This document shows positions 9,296-20,549 of a DNA stretch of 64,000 bases, in pieces. The DNA lies in contig CAVXSP010000002.1 in NCBI GenBank assembly GCA_963764505.1, positions 1 through 64,000 of the forward strand, in the 5' to 3' direction. The translations under genes and the position numbers were made by a program. The notes beneath the pieces are model-generated. The model was given only the letters and a program-made list of their open reading frames with translations, was not told the DNA's origin and made no database searches. Within the stretch, counting starts at the first letter, position 1; each line of letters starts with the position of its first letter. The DNA comes from CAVXSP01 sp963764505. GTDB lineage: Bacteria; Acidobacteriota; Vicinamibacteria; Vicinamibacterales; SCN-69-37.

Positions 9296-10744
9296 ATGTG
9301 CCCAGGACGACCTTTTGTCTCTGCCAGCGCGATGCTCGCGCTCGTCGCGCTGGGGGCCTGTGCCACCAACCCGGCCACGGGCGAGCGCCAGTTGATGCTC
9401 ATGTCCGAGGCGCAGGAAGTCCAGCTCGGCCGGCAGGCCGATCAGGACGTGCGGCGCCAAATGGGCGTGTACAAGGACGAAGCCCTCCAGCGCTACGTCG
9501 AGAGCATCGGCCAGCGCCTCGCACGCGCGTCGGAGCGTCCGAATCTGCCGTGGAGCTACACGGTTGTGGACTCGCCCGCCGTGAACGCGTTCGCGCTCCC
9601 GGGCGGGTTCGTGTACGTCACGCGCGGCATCCTGCCGTTCCTCCGCGACGAGGCCGAGCTGGCCGGCGTGCTCGGGCACGAGACGGGTCACGTGGCGGCG
9701 CGGCACTCGGCCGCCGCATATTCCAAACAGGTCGCCGTGGGCGGCGGCCTCGGCATCCTCGGTGTGTTGCTGCCGGAAACGCAGCCGTTGCAGGGACTCG
9801 CCGGCGCGAGCCTTCAACTGCTGTTCTTGCGCAACAGCCGTCAGGACGAGCTGGAGGCCGATCAGCTCGGGGTCCGATACTCCTCGCGCGCGGGCTGGGA
9901 TCCGCAGGCGATGCCCGACGTGCTGGCCACGCTCGGACGGCTCGATCAGGCGTCCGGCACCAGCCGCGGCGTGCCGAACTGGGCGTTGACGCACCCCCCT
10001 GCCGCGGATCGCGTCGAGCGCGTGCAGGAAGCCGTCGCCGCGGCGAGCAGCCTGGGCGCGCACACCACGAACACCGCGCCGTACGAGCGTGAGATCGACG
10101 GCATCGTCTACGGCGACAGCCGCGAGAACGGAATCGTGCGCGGGCGCGAGTTCGTTCACCCGATCCTGCGAATCGCGCTGAGCTTTCCGCCAGGATGGGA
10201 GATCGCCAACGGCGCCGAGCAGGTGTCCGCCCGCGAGCAGGAGAACGGACAGGTGGGCATGGTCCTCGAGTTGTCCCCAGGAGGAGGCTCGCTGGAGCAG
10301 ACGGCCGAGGCCGAGATGACGCGGGCGGGCCTGACGGCGACGAGCGCGCAGCGCACCGATATCAACGGCCTGGCCGCCTACGTCGGCGTCTACGAAGGCA
10401 CGCTCAACAACACGCGCGTTGCGGTTCGCGGCGCCCACATCCGGACGTCGCAGCAGACGTATCTTCTGGCGGGCATCGCGCCCCCGGGAGACTTCTCCCG
10501 TGTCGACCGCGCGTTCCTCGAGACCATCCGGTCGTTCCATTCGATCACGGAGCAGGAGGCGGCCCGGGTCCAGCCGAACCACCTGGACTACTACATGGTC
10601 CGCCCGAACGACACCTGGGAGTCGATCCGTCGCGATCGTTCGCCCGGCGTGAAGGACGCGGCCACGCTGGCCATCATGAACGGCATGAGCCCGGCCACGC
10701 CGCCTCGCGCCGGCGAGCGGATCCGCGTCATCGTTGGCGGTTGA
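9296..10744 (+). CDS. M48-family metalloprotease lipoprotein with C-terminal LysM-like segment
   Basis: A 482-aa envelope zinc protease. It has a lipoprotein signal (ALVALGAC, Cys22), the zinc motif HETGH at residues 129-133 and the third ligand in DELEADQLG near residue 186. It resembles the BepA/LoiP group of M48 enzymes, which act on misassembled outer-membrane proteins; that role is inferred. Residues from about 265 form a second domain, and the end (YYMVRPNDTWESIRR to RAGERIRVIVGG) looks LysM-like, suggesting a peptidoglycan contact. It converges with the NlpC/P60 gene after only eight bases. Confidence 0.9.
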   Translation: MCPGRPFVSASAMLALVALGACATNPATGERQLMLMSEAQEVQLGRQADQDVRRQMGVYKDEALQRYVESIGQRLARASERPNLPWSYTVVDSPAVNAFALPGGFVYVTRGILPFLRDEAELAGVLGHETGHVAARHSAAAYSKQVAVGGGLGILGVLLPETQPLQGLAGASLQLLFLRNSRQDELEADQLGVRYSSRAGWDPQAMPDVLATLGRLDQASGTSRGVPNWALTHPPAADRVERVQEAVAAASSLGAHTTNTAPYEREIDGIVYGDSRENGIVRGREFVHPILRIALSFPPGWEIANGAEQVSAREQENGQVGMVLELSPGGGSLEQTAEAEMTRAGLTATSAQRTDINGLAAYVGVYEGTLNNTRVAVRGAHIRTSQQTYLLAGIAPPGDFSRVDRAFLETIRSFHSITEQEAARVQPNHLDYYMVRPNDTWESIRRDRSPGVKDAATLAIMNGMSPATPPRAGERIRVIVGG

Positions 10745-10752
10745 TCCGACCG

Positions 10753-11298
10753 CTACTCCGGGAGCAGCCGGCGCACCCCGACGATCCGGTCGCGCCAGTA
10801 GGGCGCGTCCAGGCGATCGATCCGGACCGATCCTCCGTCGCTCGGCGCGTGGATGAACGAGACGCGGTCGATCGCCAGTCCAACGTGCGATGCGCCGGGC
10901 GCGATCGTCGTGAAGAAGATCAGGTCGCCGGCCTCGATCCGGCTGGGCCTGACCGGCGCGCCAGCCGTGTATTGTTCGGCGACGGTTCTCGGCACGCCGA
11001 TGTGATAGAGGCCGAAGAGGTAATGGACGAACCCGCTGCAGTCGAATCCTTCGTCCGGAGTGTCGCCTCCCAGCCGGTACCCGATGCCGCGAAACTCGTT
11101 CGCCGTCCGCACCAGATCGAGGGCTGTGGGAAGCGCGCCGCCGCTTGCCGGCGTCGGCGCGGCGGGCGAGACGGCCGGAGCCGCGCCTGGAAACGGGGAC
11201 GGACGCGCGATCGCCCGGCCCGAGGCACACCCGCTACCCACGAGCGCGAACGCAAGGGCACAGCCGACGCCCGGCCAGCTCTGCACGATTCTGCGCAT
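10753..11298 (-). CDS. NlpC/P60-family cell-wall hydrolase lipoprotein
   Basis: A 181-aa protein with a lipoprotein signal (FALVGSGC, Cys24), a Pro/Ala-rich linker and one NlpC/P60 domain. The catalytic Cys87 lies in EGFDCSGFVHYLFG; His138 (GASHVGLAI) and His150 (VSFIHAPS) complete the usual Cys-His-His set. These enzymes cleave peptide stems of peptidoglycan. The length is that of a single-domain Spr-like enzyme. It faces the M48 protease gene tail to tail. Confidence 0.92.
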   Translation of the reverse strand: MRRIVQSWPGVGCALAFALVGSGCASGRAIARPSPFPGAAPAVSPAAPTPASGGALPTALDLVRTANEFRGIGYRLGGDTPDEGFDCSGFVHYLFGLYHIGVPRTVAEQYTAGAPVRPSRIEAGDLIFFTTIAPGASHVGLAIDRVSFIHAPSDGGSVRIDRLDAPYWRDRIVGVRRLLPE

Positions 11299-11451
11299 GT
11301 ACCGCCGTATCGGTCCGATCTCCTTCCATCCCCAGCGACCCGCATCGAGCTCGTTTCTCGCTCGAGCGCCGCCGGGGCGGCTGCCGGGCTTCGCTCCAGT
11401 GCCCGACGCCGCTAAGTGTTTGAAATAATGGACGTTACACTCGTCAGTCGC

Positions 11452-11480
11452 TTGACAACCCTCTCGAATCCAGCAAGAAT
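11452..11480 (+). promoter_or_regulatory. Candidate sigma-70 promoter of the HNH gene
   Basis: A perfect -35 box TTGACA (11452-11457) is followed after 17 bases by AAGAAT (11475-11480), four of six matches to the -10 consensus. Transcription would begin near 11487, leaving a leader of about a dozen bases before ATG 11499. Confidence 0.6.
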
Positions 11481-11482
11481 GA

Positions 11483-11498
11483 GACGCGCTCTCGCGTC
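11483..11498. promoter_or_regulatory. Short perfect inverted repeat abutting the HNH start codon
   Basis: GACGCG and CGCGTC flank CTCT and end directly at ATG 11499. The element covers the predicted transcription start and the place where a ribosome-binding site would be; no Shine-Dalgarno sequence is visible. It could be an operator or an RNA hairpin. The function is inferred only from position. Confidence 0.45.
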
Positions 11499-12035
11499 AT
11501 GGAACAGACACTGCTGCTCAACGCGACTTACGAACCGCTCCGCGTCGTGCACTGGCAGAAGGCCATCACCCTCTGGTGCCAGGGCAAGGTGGAAATCGTC
11601 GCGGTCTACGACCGGGAGATCAGGTCGGTTTCGTTCAGCCTGAAGCTGCCGTCGGTGATCCGGCTGCTGCGCCGGATCCGGATGCGCCGCACGGTCGAGT
11701 ACGTCCCGTTTTCCCGCGCGAACATCTACGCCCGCGACGATCATCGCTGCCAGTATTGCGGTGGAGGGTTCTCGACCGCCGATCTCACGTTCGATCATGT
11801 CATCCCGGTCGCTCAGGGTGGTCGGAAGGACTGGGAGAACATCGTCACCTGTTGCATCGCATGCAATCGGAGGAAGGGGGGGCGCACGCCCGAGCAGGCA
11901 CGCATGCATCTGATCCGGCACCCGCGCCGTCCCGACAAGGCGCCTGCCATCCGGATCACATTCGGCATCCGCAACGCGCCCGAGAGCTGGCGCGACTACG
12001 TCTACTGGAACGTCGAGTTGGACGACGAGAGCTAG
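11499..12035 (+). CDS. HNH endonuclease family protein
   Basis: A 178-aa protein with the C-terminal HNH fold typical of the widespread bacterial group that starts MEQTLLLNATYEPL. The zinc-binding cysteines are in RCQYCGG and CCIACNRRKGG; the catalytic core is FDHVIPVAQGG. The N-terminal about 70 residues are the conserved companion region of this family. The role of these solo chromosomal HNH proteins is poorly defined; DNA nicking is likely by homology. A good promoter precedes it, and the next gene starts on the last base of its stop codon. Confidence 0.9.
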   Translation: MEQTLLLNATYEPLRVVHWQKAITLWCQGKVEIVAVYDREIRSVSFSLKLPSVIRLLRRIRMRRTVEYVPFSRANIYARDDHRCQYCGGGFSTADLTFDHVIPVAQGGRKDWENIVTCCIACNRRKGGRTPEQARMHLIRHPRRPDKAPAIRITFGIRNAPESWRDYVYWNVELDDES

Positions 12036-13090
12036 TGGCGGGTGTCGTGACTGCCGCTCGCGCGACTGTCGAACCTGCCTGGGCGCTGCCGGGCGGGCGC
12101 GTGACCATCCACGGCCCGCGGTTCACGAGACCTGCCGACGGACCGCCTCATGTGCTGGTCGGGGAGGCCGACGCGCGAGTCGTCGCCGCCTCCTCGCGGG
12201 CGGTTCGGATCGTGGTGCCTGCCGAGGCGCCCGGCGGAGCGGCGCCGGTCAGGATCGACGGCGCGACCGGCGAGCCGGCACGACTGCTCGTGGGACGAGT
12301 GCTCGCCGGCGAAGTCCATCAGGTCGACAGTCCCGTCTTCGACCCGGAGGGCCGGCTCTACGTGACCCAGAGCGGCAGCCGCGACGCGACGACTCCGGTG
12401 CCTCTCTACCGCATTCGTCGCGACGGCATCCGCGAGCCTATCGCAGTGGATGTCGCAAACCCGACCTCACTCGCGCTCGGGCCGGACGGGGCGATGTACG
12501 TCTCGAGTCGGTTCGAGGGCCAGGTGTACCGGCTGACGTCCGACCTCCGCGCGGAGTTGTACGTCGCCGAAGTCGGCGTTCCGACCGGGCTGGCGTTCGC
12601 CCCGGATGGCACTCTTTTCATCGGCGACCGGTCCGGCTCGATCCTTCGCGTGTCGCCCGACAAGCGCGTGGACGCGTTCGCCTCGCTGCCTCCGAGCGTC
12701 GCGGCGTTTCACCTCGCGTACGGACCCGACGAGGCGCTGTATGTCGCGGCGCCGACGCTCTCGACCCACGACGCGCTCTACCGCATCACGCGCGATCGAA
12801 CGGTCGAAGTCGTGACCGAGGTCTTCGGCCGGCCGCAGGGGTTGGCTTTCGATTCCAGCGGCGCGCTGTTCGTCGTCGAGGCGCTGGCCGGCGCCGCCGG
12901 ACTGTACCGGCTGGACGTTTCGCGAACGCCCGTGACGCCCGAACTCGTGCTCTCGGCCGCCTCCCTGGTCGGCGTGGCGTTCGATCCCGACGGAGGGATC
13001 GTGCTCGCATCGAACGACACCATCTGGAAGCTGGATGTCGATGCGAGGCCCTGGTCGGGCTCCGGTTCCCGCGGTCAGACGCCGAAGTGA
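12035..13090 (+). CDS. IPT/TIG plus SMP-30/NHL-like beta-propeller protein
   Basis: A 351-aa protein read from GTG 12035, which shares its first base with the preceding TAG; a GTG at 12047 is an alternative. Residues 1-80 look like an IPT/TIG immunoglobulin fold (LPGGRVTIHGPRF). The rest has repeated blades of the form LALGPDGAMYVSS, LAFAPDGTLFIGD, LAFDSSGALFVVE and VAFDPDGGIVLAS, as in SMP-30/gluconolactonase and NHL propellers. No signal peptide is evident. Sugar-lactone hydrolysis or a binding scaffold are both possible. It overlaps the permease gene by four bases. Confidence 0.8.
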   Translation: MAGVVTAARATVEPAWALPGGRVTIHGPRFTRPADGPPHVLVGEADARVVAASSRAVRIVVPAEAPGGAAPVRIDGATGEPARLLVGRVLAGEVHQVDSPVFDPEGRLYVTQSGSRDATTPVPLYRIRRDGIREPIAVDVANPTSLALGPDGAMYVSSRFEGQVYRLTSDLRAELYVAEVGVPTGLAFAPDGTLFIGDRSGSILRVSPDKRVDAFASLPPSVAAFHLAYGPDEALYVAAPTLSTHDALYRITRDRTVEVVTEVFGRPQGLAFDSSGALFVVEALAGAAGLYRLDVSRTPVTPELVLSAASLVGVAFDPDGGIVLASNDTIWKLDVDARPWSGSGSRGQTPK

Positions 13091-14616
13091 GCAGTCCTGC
13101 CGACCGGCCTGGCGGCTCGGGGTCCCTGTTCAGGGTGAAGCCGCCTGAGGCGCTCGTGGCGGAGAGCGAGGGGGAGGGCCGCTCGCTCCGCCGGGCGCTG
13201 GGCGCGGGCGATCTGGTGATGCTCGCGATCGGCGCGGTGATAGGCGCCGGCATTTTCGGGTCGATCGGGTCGGCCGCCGCCGGACAGATCGGGCCGAACG
13301 GCGAGGTGGTGCGCCTCGGCGCCGGACCCGCCCTGGTCCTGTCGTTCGTGCTGCTCGGCGCGTGCTGCGGGCTGGCGGGTCTCTGCTATGCGGAGATGGC
13401 GGCGATGATTCCGCAGGCTGGCAGCGCCTACGCGTATTCGTATGCCACGCTCGGCGAGCTGGTGGCGTGGATCATCGGCTGGGATCTGATTCTGGAGTAC
13501 GCCGTCGGCAACGTCGCGGTCGCGATTTCCTGGGGGGACTACTTCAAGTCTTTCACGGGCGGCTGGGTGACGCTGCCGGCCTGGCTCACGACCGGCTATC
13601 GGACGGCGCTCCTCAGCGCGGATCCCGGCGTGCACGGGCTGCTGCAGTCGGCACCGCGGGTGCTGGGTCTTCCCGTGCTGGTGAACGTGCCCGCATTCGC
13701 CATCGTGGCGTTCATCACGTGGCTGCTGCTGCTCGGCGTCCGGGAGAGCGCCACGGCCAACAACGCGCTGGTCGTCGTCAAGCTCGTCGTGCTCGGTATT
13801 TTCCTGGTCGCCGGAGCCACGCACCTCACCAGCGCCAACTACACTCCGTTTGCGCCGAACGGCTTCACCGGCATCCACCAGGGCGCGGCGATCGTGTTCT
13901 TCGCCTACATTGGGTTCGACGCGATTTCCACCGCGGCGGAGGAGACGCGCAATCCTCAGCGCAACCTGCCAATTGGCATCCTGGGCGGTCTGGCGGTCTG
14001 CACGTTCATCTACATCCTGGTCGGCGCCGTGCTTACGGGGATGGTGCCGTCGAGCGATTTGGGACGGGCGGCCGATCCGCTGGCCTACGCGCTCGATGCG
14101 ACGGGTCTGCAGGTCGTCTCGAAGATCGTCGCGTTCGGCGCCATCTTCTCGATGGCGGCCGTGCTCCTCGTGTTCCAGTACGGACAGCCGCGCATCTTCT
14201 TCGCGATGGCGCGCGACGGTCTGCTGCCCGCATGGGCGGCGCGCGTGAGCCCGCGCACGCGGATCCCGTACGTGACGACGGTTCTCACGGGTATCTTCGT
14301 CGCGGTCTGGGCCCTGATCGGCGATGCCGCCGAGACGTACGATCTGACGAATATCGGCACCCTCTTCGCGTTCGCGCTCGTCTGCGTCGGCGTGATCGTG
14401 CTGCGGCATACCGATCCCGGGCGTCCGCGCCCGTTCCGGGTGCCGTTCGTGCACGTGGTCGGTGTGTCGGGCGCGGCGCTCTGCGCATTCGTCATGGTGG
14501 GCCTGCCCGCATCCGCCTGGCACCGTTTCGGCTGGTGGCTGGCGATCGGCCTGGCCCTGTACTTCCTGTACGGCTATCGCCACAGCGAGCTCGGATCCCG
14601 CCGGAAGCTTCTGTAA
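13087..14616 (+). CDS. APC-superfamily amino acid permease
   Basis: A 509-aa inner-membrane transporter with about 12-14 hydrophobic segments, starting at GTG 13087 within a GTGA overlap. The first membrane segment carries GAVIGAGIFG, the signature of amino acid/polyamine/organocation permeases, and FFAYIGFDAISTAAEETRNP is the cationic-amino-acid-transporter (CAT/YfnA) motif. The length and the late FRVPFVHVVG segment fit the same subgroup. The substrate is probably an amino acid taken up with a proton; the specificity is not predictable. Confidence 0.92.
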   Translation: MSSPADRPGGSGSLFRVKPPEALVAESEGEGRSLRRALGAGDLVMLAIGAVIGAGIFGSIGSAAAGQIGPNGEVVRLGAGPALVLSFVLLGACCGLAGLCYAEMAAMIPQAGSAYAYSYATLGELVAWIIGWDLILEYAVGNVAVAISWGDYFKSFTGGWVTLPAWLTTGYRTALLSADPGVHGLLQSAPRVLGLPVLVNVPAFAIVAFITWLLLLGVRESATANNALVVVKLVVLGIFLVAGATHLTSANYTPFAPNGFTGIHQGAAIVFFAYIGFDAISTAAEETRNPQRNLPIGILGGLAVCTFIYILVGAVLTGMVPSSDLGRAADPLAYALDATGLQVVSKIVAFGAIFSMAAVLLVFQYGQPRIFFAMARDGLLPAWAARVSPRTRIPYVTTVLTGIFVAVWALIGDAAETYDLTNIGTLFAFALVCVGVIVLRHTDPGRPRPFRVPFVHVVGVSGAALCAFVMVGLPASAWHRFGWWLAIGLALYFLYGYRHSELGSRRKLL

Positions 14617-14702
14617 AGCCGGCCGTTCCTGGCGCCGATAGAGTCGCTGGCCCCGGCAATCTCTAGGAATTCGTACGCGCACACTCCCGAAGAAGGCACC
14701 GA

Positions 14703-15752
14703 ATGAAGAAGGTCCATCTGTCTGCCGCGGTTCTGCTCGCGACCGCGGCGCTTGTCGGCTGCCAGGTTCAGCACGGGAGCGGCGGCTCGAACGCGGGCGC
14801 CAATGTCCTCGCGCCCAGCGCCGTTCCAGCCGCCGGCATCCCGTCGCTGATGGGCACGTGGTCGTCGGCAGGCGCGTCTCCCCGCTCCAGCTCGACGTCG
14901 TGCTCGGATTTCGTCTGGACGGTCGCCACCCAGACCGACACGAGCGTGAGCGGGACGTTCACGGCCTTCTGTCTGGGAAGCGCCGCCATCACCGGCACCG
15001 GCTCCGGACACATCAGCGGGTCGACGGTCGACGTCAGCATCAGCGGTTCGGGCAGCATGCCGGGGCTGGACAATTGTCCGTTCTCCCTGAGCGGCACCGG
15101 CACGATCGAGGGCGACGTGATCCGCGTGCCCTACAGCGGCACCACCTGTCTGGGCCCCGTGTCGGGCACGCAGACGCTGCAGCGCAGCCTGATTCAGCCC
15201 ACGCCGCCTAGCCCGACGCCGTCTCCCGCACCGGCACCGTCTCCGGCGCCCGCGCCCGGCGGCCAGGACGTGCTGCTCGGCGCCACGGTCCTCAATTCGC
15301 CTCTGACCCTCGGCAGCTGGCCCATCACGACGACCGTGACGGCGCTCGATCTGCGGCCGACCGGCGTGCACATGGAGTTCTCGAAGCGGGACGGTCCGAA
15401 CCGCTGGCCCGACGTCTACCCGCCGGGCTGGGACGAGCCGCTCCAGTACACGCTGGGCATGTGCATGAACATCGGCGGCCGCTGGTACTGCTCGGCGCCC
15501 ATTCAGTTCTGGTACGGGCTCGACGAGAGCGGCGGCGGGCCGTCGGGCTACGCGCAGAACTGGTTCTACGATCCCAGCCGCTGGGGACCGATGAGCGGCC
15601 ACCAGCCCGCGGTTGGCGAGACGATTGGATTCTTCGCCTGCGCCGGAAACTGCCGCAACAACACGACGGGCGACAATTCGATCGTCCAGGAGCGCACCAA
15701 CGTCGTGCTGGTGCCGATGCCCGGCCCAGGAGGCGCGAGCTTCAGGTTCTGA
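14703..15752 (+). CDS. Two-domain lipoprotein of unknown function
   Basis: A 349-aa protein with a clear lipoprotein signal (LLATAALVGC, Cys20). Residues 45-165 form a Ser/Thr/Gly-rich beta domain with several cysteines (TGTGSGHISGSTVDVSISG). A Pro-Ser-Ala linker (PTPSPAPAPSPAPAP) then leads to a distinct C-terminal domain rich in Trp, Tyr and Gly with five cysteines. I do not recognise either domain. The layout suggests an outer-membrane or periplasmic lipoprotein with a flexible tether. It has its own 86-base upstream gap, where no strong promoter was seen. Confidence 0.8.
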   Translation: MKKVHLSAAVLLATAALVGCQVQHGSGGSNAGANVLAPSAVPAAGIPSLMGTWSSAGASPRSSSTSCSDFVWTVATQTDTSVSGTFTAFCLGSAAITGTGSGHISGSTVDVSISGSGSMPGLDNCPFSLSGTGTIEGDVIRVPYSGTTCLGPVSGTQTLQRSLIQPTPPSPTPSPAPAPSPAPAPGGQDVLLGATVLNSPLTLGSWPITTTVTALDLRPTGVHMEFSKRDGPNRWPDVYPPGWDEPLQYTLGMCMNIGGRWYCSAPIQFWYGLDESGGGPSGYAQNWFYDPSRWGPMSGHQPAVGETIGFFACAGNCRNNTTGDNSIVQERTNVVLVPMPGPGGASFRF

Positions 15753-15856
15753 CCATCGACGTCCGGAGCGCGCGTGGAGGCGCCGCCTCTGCGCGCGCTC
15801 GTCCCGCCTGTTAGAATGGCCGTTTGGGCTTCGTCAGAGGAAGCCCGTCCATCGCC

Positions 15857-18709
<2,853 letters not shown>

Positions 18710-18791
18710 GCCGCGCCACCGGCACTGTAGCAGCGGAGACACGCCATCGACACGGTTTGGTGTGGTAGAACTGACACGCTTCAGGATGGCA

Positions 18792-18826
18792 TTGACTTGT
18801 GTCCCCAGGCGATTTCATCATATAAG
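18792..18826 (+). promoter_or_regulatory. Possible promoter of lpxC
   Basis: The 188-base gap before lpxC contains TTGACT (18792-18797) and TATAAG (18821-18826). The spacing is 23 bases, too long for a standard pair; with the -35 box at 18792 the -10 would fall on a poor TCATCA. TATAAG alone could serve as a -10 element. This is a weak call. Confidence 0.3.
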
Positions 18827-18897
18827 CTGCTCGGTTCGAATGAGTTAGAAGGACGACGCTGAGTGGGGCGCTGGTTGGCAATGCGCTTGCTTGAGCG

Positions 18898-19902
18898 GTG
18901 ACCGCTGGCGCGCGAGCGCGCAACGAGGCGAGCGGACTTCCCGGTGCGAACGCGCGCAGCGCGGTGCAGGAGTCCTCATCGTTCAAGCGAGGTCGATTGG
19001 CAGCGCAACGCACTCTACGCCGAACCGTTCACTGCGCCGGAATCGGATTGCATTCCGGTCGCAAGGTCACGCTCTCCCTCAAGCCGGCTCCGGCCGACTT
19101 CGGCATCCGATTTCACCGCGCCGACCTGCGGGACGCCGACATTCCTGCCAGTGTCTCGCACCTCGGCGATCAGCAGCACCTGCAGACCGGCCTCGTGAGC
19201 GATCGTGCCTCGGTCGAGACGATCGAGCACCTGCTGGCAGCCCTGCGCGGCCTGGGCATCGACAACGTCCGGGTGGAGCTGAACCAGGCAGAGGTGCCCA
19301 TCATGGACGGCAGCTCGGCGCCCTGGGTCTATCTCATCCAGGACGCCGGGATCCGGGAGCTCGGCGTGACGAGGAAGACGATTCAGATCCTGCGGCCCAT
19401 CCAAATCCAGGACGGAGACAAGCGCATCGCGTTGTATCCGGCGGATCTGTTCAAGATCACCTACACGATCAGCTTCGACCATCCCATGCTGCGCCATCAG
19501 CAGCGGACGATGGTGATCGACGAGCAGACGTTCATCGACGAGATCGCGCCGGCGCGGACGTTCGGCTTCCTCAAAGAGGTCGAACTGCTGCGGCAGCGCG
19601 GGCTGGCGCTGGGCGGATCGCTCGAGAACGCGATCATCCTCGGCGAGACGGGCGTTCTCAATCCCCTGCGGTTCGAGGATGAGTTCGTCCGGCACAAGAT
19701 GCTGGACGTCATCGGGGATCTGGCGCTCGTCGGCTATCCGATTCTCGGCCACCTCGTCGTGCACCGGGGCGGCCACGCACTGCACACGGCGCTCGCCACC
19801 GAGCTCCTCCGGCAGCGGGACGTCTGGCGGTTCGTCACGGACGTGGAACCGGCCGATCACGGCGCCCGCGTGCGGGTGCCGGTCGAGCCGTTCGCCAACT
19901 AG
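18898..19902 (+). CDS. lpxC: UDP-3-O-acyl-N-acetylglucosamine deacetylase LpxC
   Basis: Zinc-dependent deacetylase for the committed step of lipid A synthesis, evidence of an LPS-bearing outer membrane. 334 aa from GTG 18898; the core begins near QRTLRRTVHCAGIGLHSG, so about 35 N-terminal residues are extra and a later start is possible. The zinc ligands are visible as His in VETIEHLLAA and His/Asp in RHKMLDVIGD; the catalytic His is in HRGGHALH. The gene stands alone and converges with the sigma/STAS cassette. Confidence 0.95.
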   Translation: MTAGARARNEASGLPGANARSAVQESSSFKRGRLAAQRTLRRTVHCAGIGLHSGRKVTLSLKPAPADFGIRFHRADLRDADIPASVSHLGDQQHLQTGLVSDRASVETIEHLLAALRGLGIDNVRVELNQAEVPIMDGSSAPWVYLIQDAGIRELGVTRKTIQILRPIQIQDGDKRIALYPADLFKITYTISFDHPMLRHQQRTMVIDEQTFIDEIAPARTFGFLKEVELLRQRGLALGGSLENAIILGETGVLNPLRFEDEFVRHKMLDVIGDLALVGYPILGHLVVHRGGHALHTALATELLRQRDVWRFVTDVEPADHGARVRVPVEPFAN

Positions 19903-19920
19903 GCCTCGACGCCGCGCCGT

Positions 19921-20205
19921 TCAGGGGCGGCGTCCGTCCTTCCTCTCGTTGGCCCGCCGGACGATGGCCATGAGCCGCTCGTTCTCGAAGCGGTTGAAGC
20001 TCATGACCAGCGATTCCTTGAGATAGCTGCGCAGCTCGTCCTCGGTCAACTGGCCGATGAGCTGCTGGAATTCGCGCTCGACGTCGTCGAATCCATAGTC
20101 CAGCCCTTTCCGGCGCGCGAGGTCGCGCGAAACGGTCTCGAGCACGGCGAGCACGTCGCCGTCCAGCTCGATGGGCGTGCCGTCGCTCGTGTGAATCGTG
20201 CGCAT
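19921..20205 (-). CDS. Small conserved-looking protein of unknown function, third gene of sigma/STAS cassette
   Basis: A 94-aa charged, helical protein with no signal peptide or membrane segment. The start ATG 20205 lies two bases after the stop of the STAS gene, so it is probably translated from the same message. I recognise no domain. The C-terminal half (LTEDELRSYLKESLVMSFNR) is amphipathic helix ending in basic residues. Because it follows an ECF sigma factor and an anti-sigma-antagonist-like gene, a part in the same control system is plausible, but nothing in the sequence proves it. Confidence 0.75.
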   Translation of the reverse strand: MRTIHTSDGTPIELDGDVLAVLETVSRDLARRKGLDYGFDDVEREFQQLIGQLTEDELRSYLKESLVMSFNRFENERLMAIVRRANERKDGRRP

Positions 20206-20207
20206 GA

Positions 20208-20549
20208 TCAGCTCCCGAAGCTGGCCAGGGCGGCGGCCGTGCTGGGATGCACCTCGAGGAAGTTCTGCGCGCCGGTCATCGTGAGCATCGTCTCGACGCG
20301 CTTCTGCAGTCCCGCCAGCTTGAGCGCGCCGCCGCCGGCGGCCGTCTGACGGTACAGATCCATGAGGCACCCGATCGTGGCGCTGTCGACGTAGCCGACC
20401 GGGGAGAGGTCCACCACGACCTGCTTCTCGCCCTTGCCGATCAGGCCGCCGATGGCCGTGGAGAACTCGGCCAGCAGCGGATAGGTGAGTCGGCTCTCGC
20501 CAACGCTCACGACCGCGACGGTGCCCTCGTATGAAATCGACAGATTCAT
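20208..20549 (-). CDS. STAS-domain anti-sigma factor antagonist
   Basis: A 113-aa stand-alone STAS domain (SpoIIAA/RsbV-like). The strand-helix pattern is clear, and the conserved phosphorylation motif VDSATIGCL contains Ser56, the residue that partner kinases modify in this family. In known systems the unphosphorylated protein binds an anti-sigma kinase and frees a sigma factor. No RsbW/SpoIIAB-type kinase gene is in the window. Its start overlaps the stop of the sigma factor gene by ATGA, so the two are translationally coupled. Confidence 0.92.
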   Translation of the reverse strand: MNLSISYEGTVAVVSVGESRLTYPLLAEFSTAIGGLIGKGEKQVVVDLSPVGYVDSATIGCLMDLYRQTAAGGGALKLAGLQKRVETMLTMTGAQNFLEVHPSTAAALASFGS

